Origin: Chloroflexi bacterium HGW-Chloroflexi-6
GTDB lineage: Bacteria; Chloroflexota; Anaerolineae; Anaerolineales; Villigracilaceae
Assembly: GCA_002840685.1 (NCBI GenBank)
Contig: PHBU01000019.1
Span: 1 to 64,000, forward strand
DNA length: 64,000 bases
Direction of reading: 5' to 3'
The notes under the pieces were generated by a model. The model was not told where the DNA came from and searched no databases. It worked only from the letters and a program-made list of their open reading frames with translations. A program made the translations under genes and the position numbers. Shown here piece after piece: positions 52,198-63,553 of this stretch. Position 1 is the first letter of the stretch; every line of letters begins with the position of its first letter.

Positions 52198-52527
52198 ATG
52201 ACAAAGATCATCGGCCTCGAAGAGATCCAGACTGGGTCACACTTACAGCAGGAAATCAGCTCCGGCGGCAGGTTCGTAAGCTACCAGTATGTGATCTCGA
52301 TCCTCATCATGACTTTTCGGCGCAATTCGGATATTTACTTTATCCGCGCCCAGGAAAGCCGCATCACCCGCGGGCTGATCTTCAGCCTGATCTCGCTCCT
52401 CCTGGGTTGGTGGGGCATCCCCTGGGGCTTCATCTACACCCCGATGGCATTGTGGACCAACTTCAGCGGCGGCAAGGATGTCACCGCCGAGGTTTTGGCC
52501 TCCTTCAAAGCGCAGGCCCAGCCATGA
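52198..52527 (+). CDS. Small conserved membrane protein, function unknown
   Basis: A 109-residue protein. A soluble N-terminal half contains GGRFVSYQYVISILIMTFRR. One or two helices follow, with LLGWWGIPWGFIYTP, and then NFSGGKDVTAEVLASF. The WWGIPWG and GGKDVT motifs recur in many unannotated bacterial proteins, but I know of no function. Its stop overlaps the ATG of the enolase-superfamily gene (ATGA). It is preceded by a 120-base gap in which I see no gene. Confidence 0.65.
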   Translation: MTKIIGLEEIQTGSHLQQEISSGGRFVSYQYVISILIMTFRRNSDIYFIRAQESRITRGLIFSLISLLLGWWGIPWGFIYTPMALWTNFSGGKDVTAEVLASFKAQAQP

Positions 52528-53627
52528 AGATCGAACAGATTACCCTGCACCACCTGCGCATGCCGCTTGTTGCCCACTTCGAAACCTCCTTCGGGCGGAT
52601 TTTTGAGCGCGACTGCATCCTGATCGAAATCCAGTCCGAGGGGCTGACCGGTTGGGGCGAGTGCGTCGCCGACCGCGACCCAGGCTACTGCTACGAAACC
52701 TCCGGCACGGCCTGGCATATTTTGATGGATTTCGTAATCCCGCAGACCCTGGGGCAGGATATTGCTGATGCTGTCGATTTTCAGCAGCGTGTAGCCAACA
52801 TCCGTGGGCATCAACTGGCCAAAGCCGGGGTCGAGATGGCCCTCTGGGATTTGCTCGGCCAGCGTCAGGGTCAAAGTCTGTGCCAACTCTTTGGCGGGAT
52901 AAAAACCCAGGTCCCGGTTGGGGTCTCGGTTGGGTTGCAGGATTCGCCCGAGATCCTGCTCCAGACCGTCGAGAAGTATCTGACCGATGGCTATCGACGT
53001 GTCAAACTCAAGATCAAACCGGGGCGCGACTTCGGCGACACTGCGCTTGTGCGCCGCGCTTTCCCGCAGCTCCAATTGCAGGTCGATGCCAATTCTGCTT
53101 ACACCCTTGAAACGGCCCGGGCTTTGCTGCCGCTCGACGAGCTGGGCCTGTTGCTGATCGAGCAGCCGCTCTTCGAAGACGACATTTGGGACCACGCCAG
53201 CCTGCAAAAGCTGCTCAAGACTCCGGTCTGCCTCGACGAGAGCATTGTCAGCCCGCGCCACGCCCGCTATGCCCTCGAAATGCAGGCTTGCCGCGTGATC
53301 AACATCAAACCGGCGCGCTGTGGCGGCCTGGCGCAGGGGATCGAGATCCACGAGATGTGCCAGCAGGCCGGGATTCCCGTCTGGTGCGGCGGGATGCTTG
53401 AAACCAATATCGGACGCGCCTCGAACCTGGCCCTGGCCTCGTTACCGAACTTTTCGCTGCCCGGAGACATCTCTGCTTCGGCGCGCTACTATCACGAAGA
53501 CCTGACCGAAGAAACTTTCACGCTCAACGCGGATAGCACCATCACCGTTCCCGACCGGCCTGGGCTGGGGGTGACAGTCGTCCGCAGCCAGGTTGAAAAG
53601 TTTGCGCTGGCGCGGGTCACATTCTAA
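52524..53627 (+). CDS. menC: o-Succinylbenzoate synthase / N-acylamino acid racemase-type enolase
   Basis: A 367-residue enolase-superfamily enzyme. The KLKIKPG motif (161-167) gives the catalytic Lys pair. D188, E213 and D238 bind Mg with the exact 25-residue spacing of the family, and K262 (NIKPARCGG) is the second base. This is the MenC class II subgroup. It dehydrates SHCHC to o-succinylbenzoate in menaquinone synthesis, and many members also racemise N-acylamino acids. No other men gene is near, although a UbiA-type prenyltransferase lies 1 kb upstream. ATG 52524 overlaps the previous stop. Confidence 0.88.
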   Translation: MKIEQITLHHLRMPLVAHFETSFGRIFERDCILIEIQSEGLTGWGECVADRDPGYCYETSGTAWHILMDFVIPQTLGQDIADAVDFQQRVANIRGHQLAKAGVEMALWDLLGQRQGQSLCQLFGGIKTQVPVGVSVGLQDSPEILLQTVEKYLTDGYRRVKLKIKPGRDFGDTALVRRAFPQLQLQVDANSAYTLETARALLPLDELGLLLIEQPLFEDDIWDHASLQKLLKTPVCLDESIVSPRHARYALEMQACRVINIKPARCGGLAQGIEIHEMCQQAGIPVWCGGMLETNIGRASNLALASLPNFSLPGDISASARYYHEDLTEETFTLNADSTITVPDRPGLGVTVVRSQVEKFALARVTF

Positions 53628-53652
53628 GACTGCCGGGCTTCAAACCATAATA

Positions 53653-53687
53653 AAAACTGCCAGGACTGTTACAGTCCTGGCAGTTTT
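53653..53687. terminator. Bidirectional terminator between menC and the subtilase
   Basis: AAAACTGCCAGGACT (53653-53667) and AGTCCTGGCAGTTTT (53673-53687) pair perfectly over 15 bp with a 5-base loop. The pair gives U-ends on both strands between two convergent genes. Confidence 0.9.
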
Positions 53688-53707
53688 GCGTTTCAGAGAG
53701 CTTTGTG

Positions 53708-55633
53708 CTATTTGTTGACGATGATGCTGGTTCCAGTGCTATCGCCATCCGGGTCGCTATTGGCGGCGGCGTTATACACGTAGCCGGCAGCGCTCAGGTT
53801 GGTGACGGTATAGGTCGCAGTCGAAACGTTGGATTTCAGGGTGGCGGTCACCGAGCATTGTCCGTTCGTGCCGGTCGTGCAGGAAAGGTTGGTCGTGTTG
53901 ACCTTGCCATCGACCTTGATGCCCGAGACGGCAGCCCCGTTGGCGTCCACGACCTTGATGGTCACGGTGACTTTCCAGTTGCTCTTCGCGATGGTTTTGA
54001 TCGCATCGAGATCGGCCACATGGACGACAACATCCGTACCGCCGCCGCCACCGGTCAGGGCGTCGATCGCATCCTTGGCCTGGATCAGGCCGAAACCGTA
54101 GTAATTGTCGCGTCCAGCAGTGCCGAGGTCTTGAGCGGTCTGCTGCAAGACAGCCCGGATTTCAGCGTTGGTAGCGGTTGGGTCAGCGCTCCAGACCAGG
54201 GCCGCAACAGCGGATGCGTGCGGGGTGGCCATAGAGGTGCCATCATAATATTCATAGCCACTGGCGGGCGCAGTGTAGGTGCTGGAGACTGTCGCGCTCT
54301 GGCCGAGTTTGTTGGCGACCAAATACTGGCCGTCTTCCTGGCTCAGGCTGATACCGACAATATTGGAAGAGAAGCCTTCACCCAGGGTGCCGAGGAAGCC
54401 GCCCGGAACGTTGTTGTAAAGAACAGCTGCCGCGCCGCCGCCATTCTGGACATTTATGACTTTGTCGTAGAAGGAGATCACGCCGCGTTCGCAGAGCACA
54501 ACTTTGCCGCTCCAAGAGCCGACGCTGTCGCACAGACCACCGTTGACCAGTGCGCCGCTGGCGCTGCCACGCGCGGAGAATTCAACATGGCCGGCGCTGT
54601 AAGTTACACCGCTGACGGTGATGGAAGTGCTGTCCTGGTAGGGAACAGTGCTCAAAACGCCTACACCGGGAGCGGCCAGTTCAACCTGGCTGTTGAATTG
54701 CGAGAAGTCGGCGACGACTTTGTTGGCGTCAATTGCGGCGACCGAAACGACGCTGTCGTAGGAAGCGGGGTAGGAGAGTGTGCTGACGCCATCATTGCCC
54801 GCTGCGGCGATCGACAGGATGCCGTAGGTGTTGTACAGGCTGGCGAAACCATTCTTTTCGGTGTTGTTGGCGCGGCCGCCACCCAGGCTCATGCTGATGA
54901 TGTTGGCGCCGGCATCGCGGCATTTGTAAGCGGCGTCGATCAGGCTCGATGAATAAGCCCAGGCGCCGTCATCGCCGAAAACGCGCACGATGTAGAGTTG
55001 GACAGTACCGGGGGTCACACCGAGCACGCCGAGGGCGTTGTTGACCGCGGCGATGGTCCCGGCGACATGGCTGCCGTGTCCGGAGCCGTCCTGGTTCCAG
55101 GGCAGGTTGCCGTTATACCCGGCTACACTGATTCCCTGGAAGTCTTCATGGCTGCTGTAGAAGCCCGAGTCGATGATACAGATCTTGCGGTTGGAAGCGG
55201 TCACAGCGCCGTTATCGACTGCGCCGTTGCGATCTGCATCCCAGACATCGCGGGCCTGGACCATGTCAACGCCGTAAGGCACTTCCTGGACGGGCAGGGA
55301 GAGTGATTCTTGCGATTTCATAATGCCGATCGGGAAGCGCAGTGCGTCTTCCTCGACCAGGACTACGTTCGGGTTGTGGCTGATGCCTTCCAGCGCGGCG
55401 GAGGGCAGCGAGACCGCGAAAGCGTTCAACTCGTCGAATTCATAATGGAACTCAGCGCCAGCATTCTTGAGTGCTTTTTGGGCTGCGCCTTTGCCGTTGG
55501 GCGTGAACTCAACCAGAACGCGCACTTTATCGTTGGCCTGGCTGGGGCTTGTGTAACCCTGCGAAGCCCCGATCAGGCTCAACAGCACAACTGCAATAAG
55601 TGAAATGCTGACAAAAATGGCCGAGCGTTTCAT
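53708..55633 (-). CDS. Secreted subtilisin-like serine protease (S8) with PA domain
   Basis: A 641-residue exported protease. A signal peptide (1-26) and an I9-type propeptide (about 35-100) precede the catalytic domain with Asp155 (IIDSGF), His186 (GHGSHVAGT) and Ser467 (GTSMATPHAS). The oxyanion Asn lies in AAAGNDG. A PA domain is inserted at about 335-440, ahead of the Ser, as in lactocepin-like subtilases. After a Gly linker (about 530) there is an Ig-like beta domain with a possible Cys pair. It would work outside the cell in protein degradation. AAGGAGAG precedes the start. Monocistronic. Confidence 0.93.
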   Translation of the reverse strand: MKRSAIFVSISLIAVVLLSLIGASQGYTSPSQANDKVRVLVEFTPNGKGAAQKALKNAGAEFHYEFDELNAFAVSLPSAALEGISHNPNVVLVEEDALRFPIGIMKSQESLSLPVQEVPYGVDMVQARDVWDADRNGAVDNGAVTASNRKICIIDSGFYSSHEDFQGISVAGYNGNLPWNQDGSGHGSHVAGTIAAVNNALGVLGVTPGTVQLYIVRVFGDDGAWAYSSSLIDAAYKCRDAGANIISMSLGGGRANNTEKNGFASLYNTYGILSIAAAGNDGVSTLSYPASYDSVVSVAAIDANKVVADFSQFNSQVELAAPGVGVLSTVPYQDSTSITVSGVTYSAGHVEFSARGSASGALVNGGLCDSVGSWSGKVVLCERGVISFYDKVINVQNGGGAAAVLYNNVPGGFLGTLGEGFSSNIVGISLSQEDGQYLVANKLGQSATVSSTYTAPASGYEYYDGTSMATPHASAVAALVWSADPTATNAEIRAVLQQTAQDLGTAGRDNYYGFGLIQAKDAIDALTGGGGGTDVVVHVADLDAIKTIAKSNWKVTVTIKVVDANGAAVSGIKVDGKVNTTNLSCTTGTNGQCSVTATLKSNVSTATYTVTNLSAAGYVYNAAANSDPDGDSTGTSIIVNK

Positions 55634-55798
55634 ATTTAATTCTCTCCTTGGCGGTTGAAAATCGGATAAGTAGACTCTGCCTTACAGTTCTGCAAGGTGG
55701 TCCTATCATCCTCCTTATGCGGGTAGATGTCAATAGGAGATTCGGTCAATTGGGTGTTTCTTTACCAATTATTTATGCTCGTGCAGTGGTTGAAGCGA

Positions 55799-55828
55799 TT
55801 GTGAAATTTGGAATTTTAGTCGTATAAT
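55799..55828 (+). promoter_or_regulatory. Sigma-70-like promoter of the small membrane protein gene
   Basis: TTGTGA (55799-55804) and TATAAT (55823-55828) are 18 bases apart, 46 bases upstream of the ATG at 55874. Confidence 0.5.
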
Positions 55829-55873
55829 CAAACGCGAATAATCTTGGTAGAGTGCAGCTCAGGGAGGAATTGG

Positions 55874-56275
55874 ATGGAAGAGTCGCCATGGTATACAGTA
55901 ATAATCATGTTTATCGCGGTTTTGTACCTGATGCCGGTTTACATGTTTCTCGGCCCTGGGTTGGTTGGATTTATCCTGCAAAAGCGCGATGGTAGCCAAA
56001 AAGGATTACAGTTTCTGGCCTTTTTGGTTACACCTTTCCTGCTTCCGTTTGGGCTGGCTGCCGCTTTGATGGTTGTTGCATTTGCGTTTGCCGTTCTTTT
56101 TATAGCTTATCCCATTTACTGGCTGCGTATCTATCTCCCGTTTGGGGGCGTTTTTAAAGCCTGGTATCGCATCTCCTGGCGTTTATTGGCGCGTGTGCGC
56201 GTTATTTTCGAATCGCTTCTTGGGTTGAACTTTCCAGTGTTGCCTGACCCCCTCTTCGAAACTGTCGGTGAGTGA
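55874..56275 (+). CDS. Small membrane protein, function unknown
   Basis: A 133-residue protein with three or four membrane helices (about 8-35, 45-80 and possibly 82-100) and a basic, aromatic C-terminal part (AWYRISWRLLARVRV). AGGGAGG lies just upstream of the ATG. No motif is recognised. It is flanked by gaps without genes: 55634-55798 and 56276-56490. Confidence 0.6.
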   Translation: MEESPWYTVIIMFIAVLYLMPVYMFLGPGLVGFILQKRDGSQKGLQFLAFLVTPFLLPFGLAAALMVVAFAFAVLFIAYPIYWLRIYLPFGGVFKAWYRISWRLLARVRVIFESLLGLNFPVLPDPLFETVGE

Positions 56276-56490
56276 TTTGCCCGTAAAAATACTCGCAACG
56301 GAATTGATCACCGGAAATTACGCAACAGTCTGATTTTTGCCATACGTTAAAGGCTTATCTCCCCTGATTTTTAGGGCCTGTTTCCATGAGATAATATGCC
56401 AAAATAATTCCGCATGAAACCGCCTTGAGCGTGTTTTGCAAAGACACAACTGTAAAATTTCAAATTCAATTTTCACTTTCTACGAAAAAC

Positions 56491-56937
56491 ATGACCACTC
56501 TCATTCACCAACGCGTCGAACAGGCCCGTCAGGGCCAAAACCCAACCACTCTGTGCCAAATGGAATCAGGCTGGGCCGTCTTTGGCGACCACCAGGTGCT
56601 AAATGGCTACTGCCTGCTGCTGCCCGACCCGGTTGTCGCCTCCGTTAATGATCTGTCCGTTCGCGAGCGCGAAATCTTCCTGCGCGATATGACCCTGATC
56701 GGCGACGCCCTGCTCGAAGTGACCGGCGCCTGGCGCATCAATTACGAGATCCTCGGCAACAGCGAACCCGCTCTGCACGCCCATATCGTTCCGCGCTACG
56801 AGGCCGAACCCGATCAATACCGCAAAGGCCCAGTCTGGTTTTACCCCTGGGATGATGTCCCAAAGTTTGACCCTGTCCGCCACAAGCCGCTGATGGACAG
56901 GATCAAAGCGGCGATCGAGAAAAGAATTTCGGCATAA
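56491..56937 (+). CDS. HIT-family hydrolase or transferase
   Basis: A 148-residue histidine-triad protein. The active-site segment is LHAHIVPRY (about 93-101), a shortened form of HxHxHxx in which the last His is replaced, as in Hit-like DUF subfamilies. The core GYCLLLPDPVV and LLEVTGAWRINYEILGN fit the HIT fold. Such proteins act on nucleoside phosphoramidates or dinucleotides. The in-frame start at 56425 adds 22 residues without homology. It ends at a hairpin. Confidence 0.75.
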   Translation: MTTLIHQRVEQARQGQNPTTLCQMESGWAVFGDHQVLNGYCLLLPDPVVASVNDLSVREREIFLRDMTLIGDALLEVTGAWRINYEILGNSEPALHAHIVPRYEAEPDQYRKGPVWFYPWDDVPKFDPVRHKPLMDRIKAAIEKRISA

Positions 56938-56947
56938 AAGTTTGTAG

Positions 56948-56982
56948 CAGCGCCACAGGGATTTTTACACTCTGTGGCGCTG
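56948..56982 (+). terminator. Hairpin after the HIT gene
   Basis: CAGCGCCACAG (56948-56958) and CTGTGGCGCTG (56972-56982) give an 11-bp stem. There is no clean T-tract after it, so termination would be partial. Confidence 0.5.
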
Positions 56983-57064
56983 TGGTCTAAGAGTTTTGTA
57001 AGTTGGCGATTGCAAACTCTTATCATATTCATATGCCTTGGCTGCTTGCTTTTTGGTAAAATGC

Positions 57065-57087
57065 AATCAGACAGTTCTTGTCTGATT
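57065..57087 (+). promoter_or_regulatory. Dyad in the clpC leader
   Basis: AATCAGACA-GTTCT-TGTCTGATT is a perfect 9-bp inverted repeat, 37 bases before the clpC ATG. A TAAAAT lies just upstream at about 57056. It could be a repressor operator for heat-shock control or an RNA hairpin; it is not a CIRCE element. Confidence 0.45.
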
Positions 57088-57124
57088 GATGTCCTGGCAA
57101 ATTTGCCGGGTAAGGAGAAAAATT

Positions 57125-59635
<2,511 letters not shown>

Positions 59636-59640
59636 TTTGG

Positions 59641-59681
59641 GAATAAAAAATGGGCGGCTAATGGCCGCCCATTTTTTATTC
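59641..59681. terminator. Strong bidirectional terminator after clpC
   Basis: An 18-bp perfect stem (59641-59658 with 59664-59681) with an A-tract before and a T-tract after, lying between convergent genes. Confidence 0.93.
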
Positions 59682-59692
59682 AGTGTTTTTCA

Positions 59693-60082
59693 TTACCCGC
59701 AGGTCGGGCACTCTTTTTTTGATGGAACTTTGACCCAGAAATTGAACCCATTCAAAGAAACGACAGCTGACTTCCCCGCGAAATTGGTTGCAGTGCCGCC
59801 TGGCGCTGTGCATTGAACAATATCAGCGCCTGCGTTATAACGGCACCGTAGTTTGATGCTTTTACCTTTTACAAGCAATGAACCTTTTAGTTCTTTTTCT
59901 GTGAAAGTTCCCACAACTTTGAATTTGAAGATCATGCCTTTTTCTTCCATAAAAGTCGCTTGTACCAGGGTCACCTTTTCAATTTTTGCTTTTGCCGGGG
60001 CGGCCATTGGCGCAGCTGCGGTCCCGATCAGGGATGCAAAAATGGAGAGAATGACGAATATGAATAAAGTATTTTTTTTCAT
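59693..60082 (-). CDS. Small exported protein, function unknown
   Basis: A 129-residue protein with a Sec signal peptide (KKNTLFIFVILSIFASLIG, cut near AAAPMA). A small beta-rich domain follows, with two cysteines in the middle (RCRYNAGADIVQC) that can form a disulfide and a CPTCG end. An AAGGAG stands before the ATG at 60082. It is convergent with clpC. I do not recognise a family. Confidence 0.65.
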   Translation of the reverse strand: MKKNTLFIFVILSIFASLIGTAAAPMAAPAKAKIEKVTLVQATFMEEKGMIFKFKVVGTFTEKELKGSLLVKGKSIKLRCRYNAGADIVQCTAPGGTATNFAGKSAVVSLNGFNFWVKVPSKKECPTCG

Positions 60083-60166
60083 GGGTTTCTCCTTGGAAAA
60101 TAGATAAATTTGGAACGTAAAAATTATAGCACCACTTTCATACGAAATCACTTTAGGAGCCAAGAT

Positions 60167-60709
60167 ATGGACACAAAAACTCAAACAGCAACTCTCGCCG
60201 GCGGATGCTTCTGGTGTCTCGAAGCTGTTTTCGATGACCTGAAGGGGGTTCTCTCGGTCGAGTCGGGTTATTCAGGCGGAGCGGTCGAGAACCCGAGCTA
60301 TAAAGCGGTTTGCACCGGCATGACCGGTCATGCCGAAGTGGTGAGGATAGAATTTGATCCACAACTTCTCTCGTTTGCTGACCTGCTGCGGGTTTTCTTT
60401 AGCATCCATGACCCGACTTCCCTCAACCGTCAGGGTGCAGATGTGGGCACGCAGTACCGTTCAGCTATTTTTTATCATGATGATGCCCAGAAACAAACCG
60501 CAGATGAGATCATCCGCGAGTTGAACGCCGCAGCCCTGTGGCCAAAGCCGATCGTGACTGAGGTCTCTGCGCTGGTCAATTACTATCCCGCCGAAGATTA
60601 TCATCAGGAGTATTTCGCCAACAATCCCGGCCAGCCTTACTGCGCGGCGGTGGTCGCGCCGAAAGTGGCAAAATTCCGCAAGCAGTATACTGAGAAGTTG
60701 AAAAAATAG
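60167..60709 (+). CDS. msrA: Peptide methionine-S-sulfoxide reductase
   Basis: A 180-residue enzyme that repairs oxidised methionine (S epimer). The catalytic GGCFWC motif has Cys14 as nucleophile. GYSGG, the NPSYKAVCTGMTGHAEVV core and YHQEYFANNP are standard. The recycling Cys near the end lies in GQPYCAAVV. The gene is single and not fused to msrB. AGGAG lies before the ATG. Confidence 0.95.
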   Translation: MDTKTQTATLAGGCFWCLEAVFDDLKGVLSVESGYSGGAVENPSYKAVCTGMTGHAEVVRIEFDPQLLSFADLLRVFFSIHDPTSLNRQGADVGTQYRSAIFYHDDAQKQTADEIIRELNAAALWPKPIVTEVSALVNYYPAEDYHQEYFANNPGQPYCAAVVAPKVAKFRKQYTEKLKK

Positions 60710-60812
60710 TACGGAATTGATTCAGATAATTGGTTTACGCTGCGCGCAATCCACAGCAATGCGTGTATAATTGCCCAAATTATCACATCAAGAGAGAAAC
60801 TTGGAGGAAGAA

Positions 60813-61412
60813 ATGTCAGTTGATATTTCCTGTCCGTTTTGCGGGGAGATGATCAAACCCAACGCGAAAAAATGCCGATTCTGTGGGGAGTTTCTCGAAG
60901 CTGGCTTAACACGTGAAGCGATTCTTGAGCAACATGCAGTTGAGATCGCCGCTGTGCAGCAATCCCAGCTTAGCCCTGAGTCAGCGGTTGTGGTTACCAC
61001 AACTACTACTGCCACGACGATCCCTATTGTGGCTTCAGAGCAGCAACCAGTTGCTGTTGAACCGGTTTCGCCAGTCGTAGAATCTCCTGTTTCTGTTGCC
61101 GATTCATCTACGCCTGGCCTTGCTCAGCCTGAAGCTGTGGCAACAGCCAGTATGCTGGCGGTGCTATATGAGCATATTGGGCAGCTTCCTGATTCAGATG
61201 AAAAGAAAAAATTAATCGAAAATATTAAAGCCCTGGAATCCAAGACCGATACAGATGACGAATCAGGCGTTGAAGAGATTGTCAGAAATGTTGCTGGCCT
61301 TGTTCCGGATGTAGCGGAGATTGCTATCAGCACTCTGATCAACCCAGCCAGTGGAGTGGCTACATTGGTTCAGAAGGTGGCGGTGCGAATTGCCCAGAAG
61401 CAAAGCAATTAG
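60813..61412 (+). CDS. Zinc-ribbon protein with Val/Thr linker and helical C-terminus
   Basis: A 199-residue protein. A CPFC...CRFC zinc ribbon (residues 6-24, KCRFCGEFLE) comes first. A low-complexity Val/Thr/Ser/Pro linker (about 55-115) separates it from a helical domain (about 120-199: MLAVLYEHIGQLPDSDEKK...) that ends hydrophobic (IAISTLINPASGVATLVQKVAVRIA). No transmembrane signal peptide. The C-terminal part resembles small effector-like adaptor domains but is not assignable. GGAGGAAG precedes the ATG. The gap 61413-61642 after it holds only a hairpin. Confidence 0.65.
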   Translation: MSVDISCPFCGEMIKPNAKKCRFCGEFLEAGLTREAILEQHAVEIAAVQQSQLSPESAVVVTTTTTATTIPIVASEQQPVAVEPVSPVVESPVSVADSSTPGLAQPEAVATASMLAVLYEHIGQLPDSDEKKKLIENIKALESKTDTDDESGVEEIVRNVAGLVPDVAEIAISTLINPASGVATLVQKVAVRIAQKQSN

Positions 61413-61455
61413 ATGTATTTGAGAACAGCTTTTTGATTTTTTTCATCTTTATTAC

Positions 61456-61487
61456 AAGTGAGACTGCTTTCAAGTAGTCTCACTTTT
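61456..61487. terminator. Terminator downstream of the zinc-ribbon gene
   Basis: AAGTGAGACT (61456-61465) and AGTCTCACTT (61476-61485), 10 bp, loop of 10, followed by TT. Confidence 0.75.
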
Positions 61488-61642
61488 GATTCTGAAAAAT
61501 AACAACCAGTCACTCTTAAGAAAAAACTTAATAAATTGACTCCCATTTTTGGGAATGCTATGCTTATGTTGTTGACAATTAATATCGCTTATCCATTGTG
61601 ACTTGTCCTATAACATCGCTTAATTCACCAAAGGAGGTTACT

Positions 61643-63466
61643 ATGCTTGGCGGTTACGCAAATAAACTTGCCCATGTGGATTTGACTACAAAAAAGGTTG
61701 AATTCAAGCCTGTGCCAGAAGATTGGGCGCGCCAGTATATTGGCGGTCGTGGCCTTGGTGTAAAATTTGTTTATGAAAATGGTCCGCAGGTTGATCCGCT
61801 TTCGCCGGACAACCTGTTGTGTTTTATGAACGGCCCGTTGACCGGTTCTGAAGCCAACATGAGCGGACGTATGGCTGTTGTGACCAAATCTCCGCTGACC
61901 GGCACCATCACTGACAGCCATCACGGCGGCTGGAGTGCGGCGCGCCTGCGCTGGGCCGGTTACGATGGTTTGCTTTTCAAGGGCAAGGCCGATAAGCCGG
62001 TCTATGTCTATATCCACGAGGATCAGTTTGAAATTTTGGATGCAGGCGAAGTATGGGGGAAAGGGGTTCACGATACGATCAAGCATTTCAAGGAGAAATA
62101 CGGTGAGAAAGATCTGACCGTGATCACAATTGGCCCGGCCGGGGAGAACCTGGTCAAATTTGCGTGTTGGATCAACGAAAATGACCGCGCCAGCGGCCGT
62201 GGCGGTACAGGTTGTGTCGGTGGTTCAAAAAATCTCAAGGCAATTGTCATTAAAGCTGAGAAGAAAATCACCAAAGCCGAAAACCGCGAGGCCTGGAAGG
62301 CCGCCGGAAAACGCGCTCTTGAGTGTATTATGGCCGAAGAGAATATCACCAGCCCGCGTAAGGGTGGCCTTTCGGTTTATGGCACCAACGTTCTGATGAA
62401 TATTACCAATAGCATCGGAGCTCTTCCGGCTCATAACAGCATGTTTACCTCTTACGGGGATAAGGCTGAGCTGATTTCAGGCGAATATGTCAAGGAAAAC
62501 CTGCTGGTTAACGACCCGACCTGTCATGCTTGTCCGGTGGCTTGTAAGAAGGAAGTCGAAGTCAAGGATGGGCCATACAAGGGCCTGCGCATGGAATCGG
62601 TCGAGTACGAACCGTGCTGGTCGGTTGGCGCGAACTGCGGCAATAGCGATGCCCGCCTAGTTGCCAAGATGATCGACCTGGCCAACGACTATGGCTTTGA
62701 TGCCATCGAAGTCGGCCACCCAATCTCAGTCTGGATGGAAGCCAGCGAAAAAGGCTATACCAATGGCGCGGGGAAAATTGCTTGGGGCGACCCGGATGGC
62801 ATGACCAAGGCGGCTGAGATGATCGCCTATCGAAAAGGATTGGGCGATGTGCTCGCCAACGGCGCCAACGCAACCGCTGCATATTTTGGCCACCCCGAAC
62901 TGGCCATGACCGTTAAAGGCCAGGGTATTCCGGCTTATGACCCGCGCGGCCTGAAAGGCATGGGCATGGGCTATGCCACATCTAATCGCGGCGCCTGCCA
63001 CCTGCGCGCCTACACCCCCGCTGCTGAACTGGGTGTGATGCCCTTTGGCTCACTCAAGGTCGACCCGTTGGAGTGGAAGGGCAAGGGCGAACTGGTCAAG
63101 ATCTTCCAGGACATCCATGCTTTCTCGGATAGCATGGATTTGTGCAAGTTCAGCGCTTTTGCCCAGGGTGCGGATGAGTACGCTGCGCAATACTCTGCGA
63201 TGGTGGGCATCCCCTTTACTGTGGATGATGTCCTTAAGACCGGCGAGCGCATCTATAACCTTGAACGCCGCTTTAATAACCTGGTGGGCTTCAAGGAAGG
63301 TTCCGACACCCTGCCCAAGCGCTTCACCACTGAACCCTCGACCATGCCAGGCTCCGAGGGCCATGTCTGTGAACTGGACCAGATGCTCGAAGAATATTAC
63401 AAAGTCCGTGGTTGGGAAAATGGTGTTGTGCCCGAAGCCAAGCTGAAAGAACTGGGAATTGCCTAG
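61643..63466 (+). CDS. aor: Tungsten-type aldehyde:ferredoxin oxidoreductase
   Basis: A 607-residue cytoplasmic enzyme that oxidises aldehydes to acids and passes electrons to ferredoxin. Cys294, Cys297, Cys301 and Cys501 match the four 4Fe-4S ligands of Pyrococcus AOR in spacing (288, 291, 295, 494). The pterin loops GGRGLGVKFVYE, ANMSGRMAVVTKSPLTG and RASGRGGTG are present, as is DSMDLCKF. It belongs to the wider AOR family, so the exact aldehyde (amino-acid-derived or short chain) is open. AAAGGAGG precedes the ATG. No ferredoxin or MoaD-like gene lies beside it. Confidence 0.92.
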   Translation: MLGGYANKLAHVDLTTKKVEFKPVPEDWARQYIGGRGLGVKFVYENGPQVDPLSPDNLLCFMNGPLTGSEANMSGRMAVVTKSPLTGTITDSHHGGWSAARLRWAGYDGLLFKGKADKPVYVYIHEDQFEILDAGEVWGKGVHDTIKHFKEKYGEKDLTVITIGPAGENLVKFACWINENDRASGRGGTGCVGGSKNLKAIVIKAEKKITKAENREAWKAAGKRALECIMAEENITSPRKGGLSVYGTNVLMNITNSIGALPAHNSMFTSYGDKAELISGEYVKENLLVNDPTCHACPVACKKEVEVKDGPYKGLRMESVEYEPCWSVGANCGNSDARLVAKMIDLANDYGFDAIEVGHPISVWMEASEKGYTNGAGKIAWGDPDGMTKAAEMIAYRKGLGDVLANGANATAAYFGHPELAMTVKGQGIPAYDPRGLKGMGMGYATSNRGACHLRAYTPAAELGVMPFGSLKVDPLEWKGKGELVKIFQDIHAFSDSMDLCKFSAFAQGADEYAAQYSAMVGIPFTVDDVLKTGERIYNLERRFNNLVGFKEGSDTLPKRFTTEPSTMPGSEGHVCELDQMLEEYYKVRGWENGVVPEAKLKELGIA

Positions 63467-63489
63467 CCAGTTATATCCATTTTGCATAA

Positions 63490-63538
63490 CAAGAATCGAA
63501 AGAGGCGCCTCCAGACAACGCGCCTCTTTCGATTCTTG
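63490..63538. terminator. Strong bidirectional terminator
   Basis: A 19-bp perfect stem (63490-63508 with 63520-63538), loop 11, between the convergent AOR and GGDEF genes. Confidence 0.88.
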
Positions 63539-63553
63539 ATCACAACCATGATC

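Noticed and set aside
53705..54952. 415-codon open frame on the plus strand
   Set aside because: It is the antisense shadow of the subtilase gene, whose catalytic motifs are all in place; the shadow has no ribosome site or recognisable domain.
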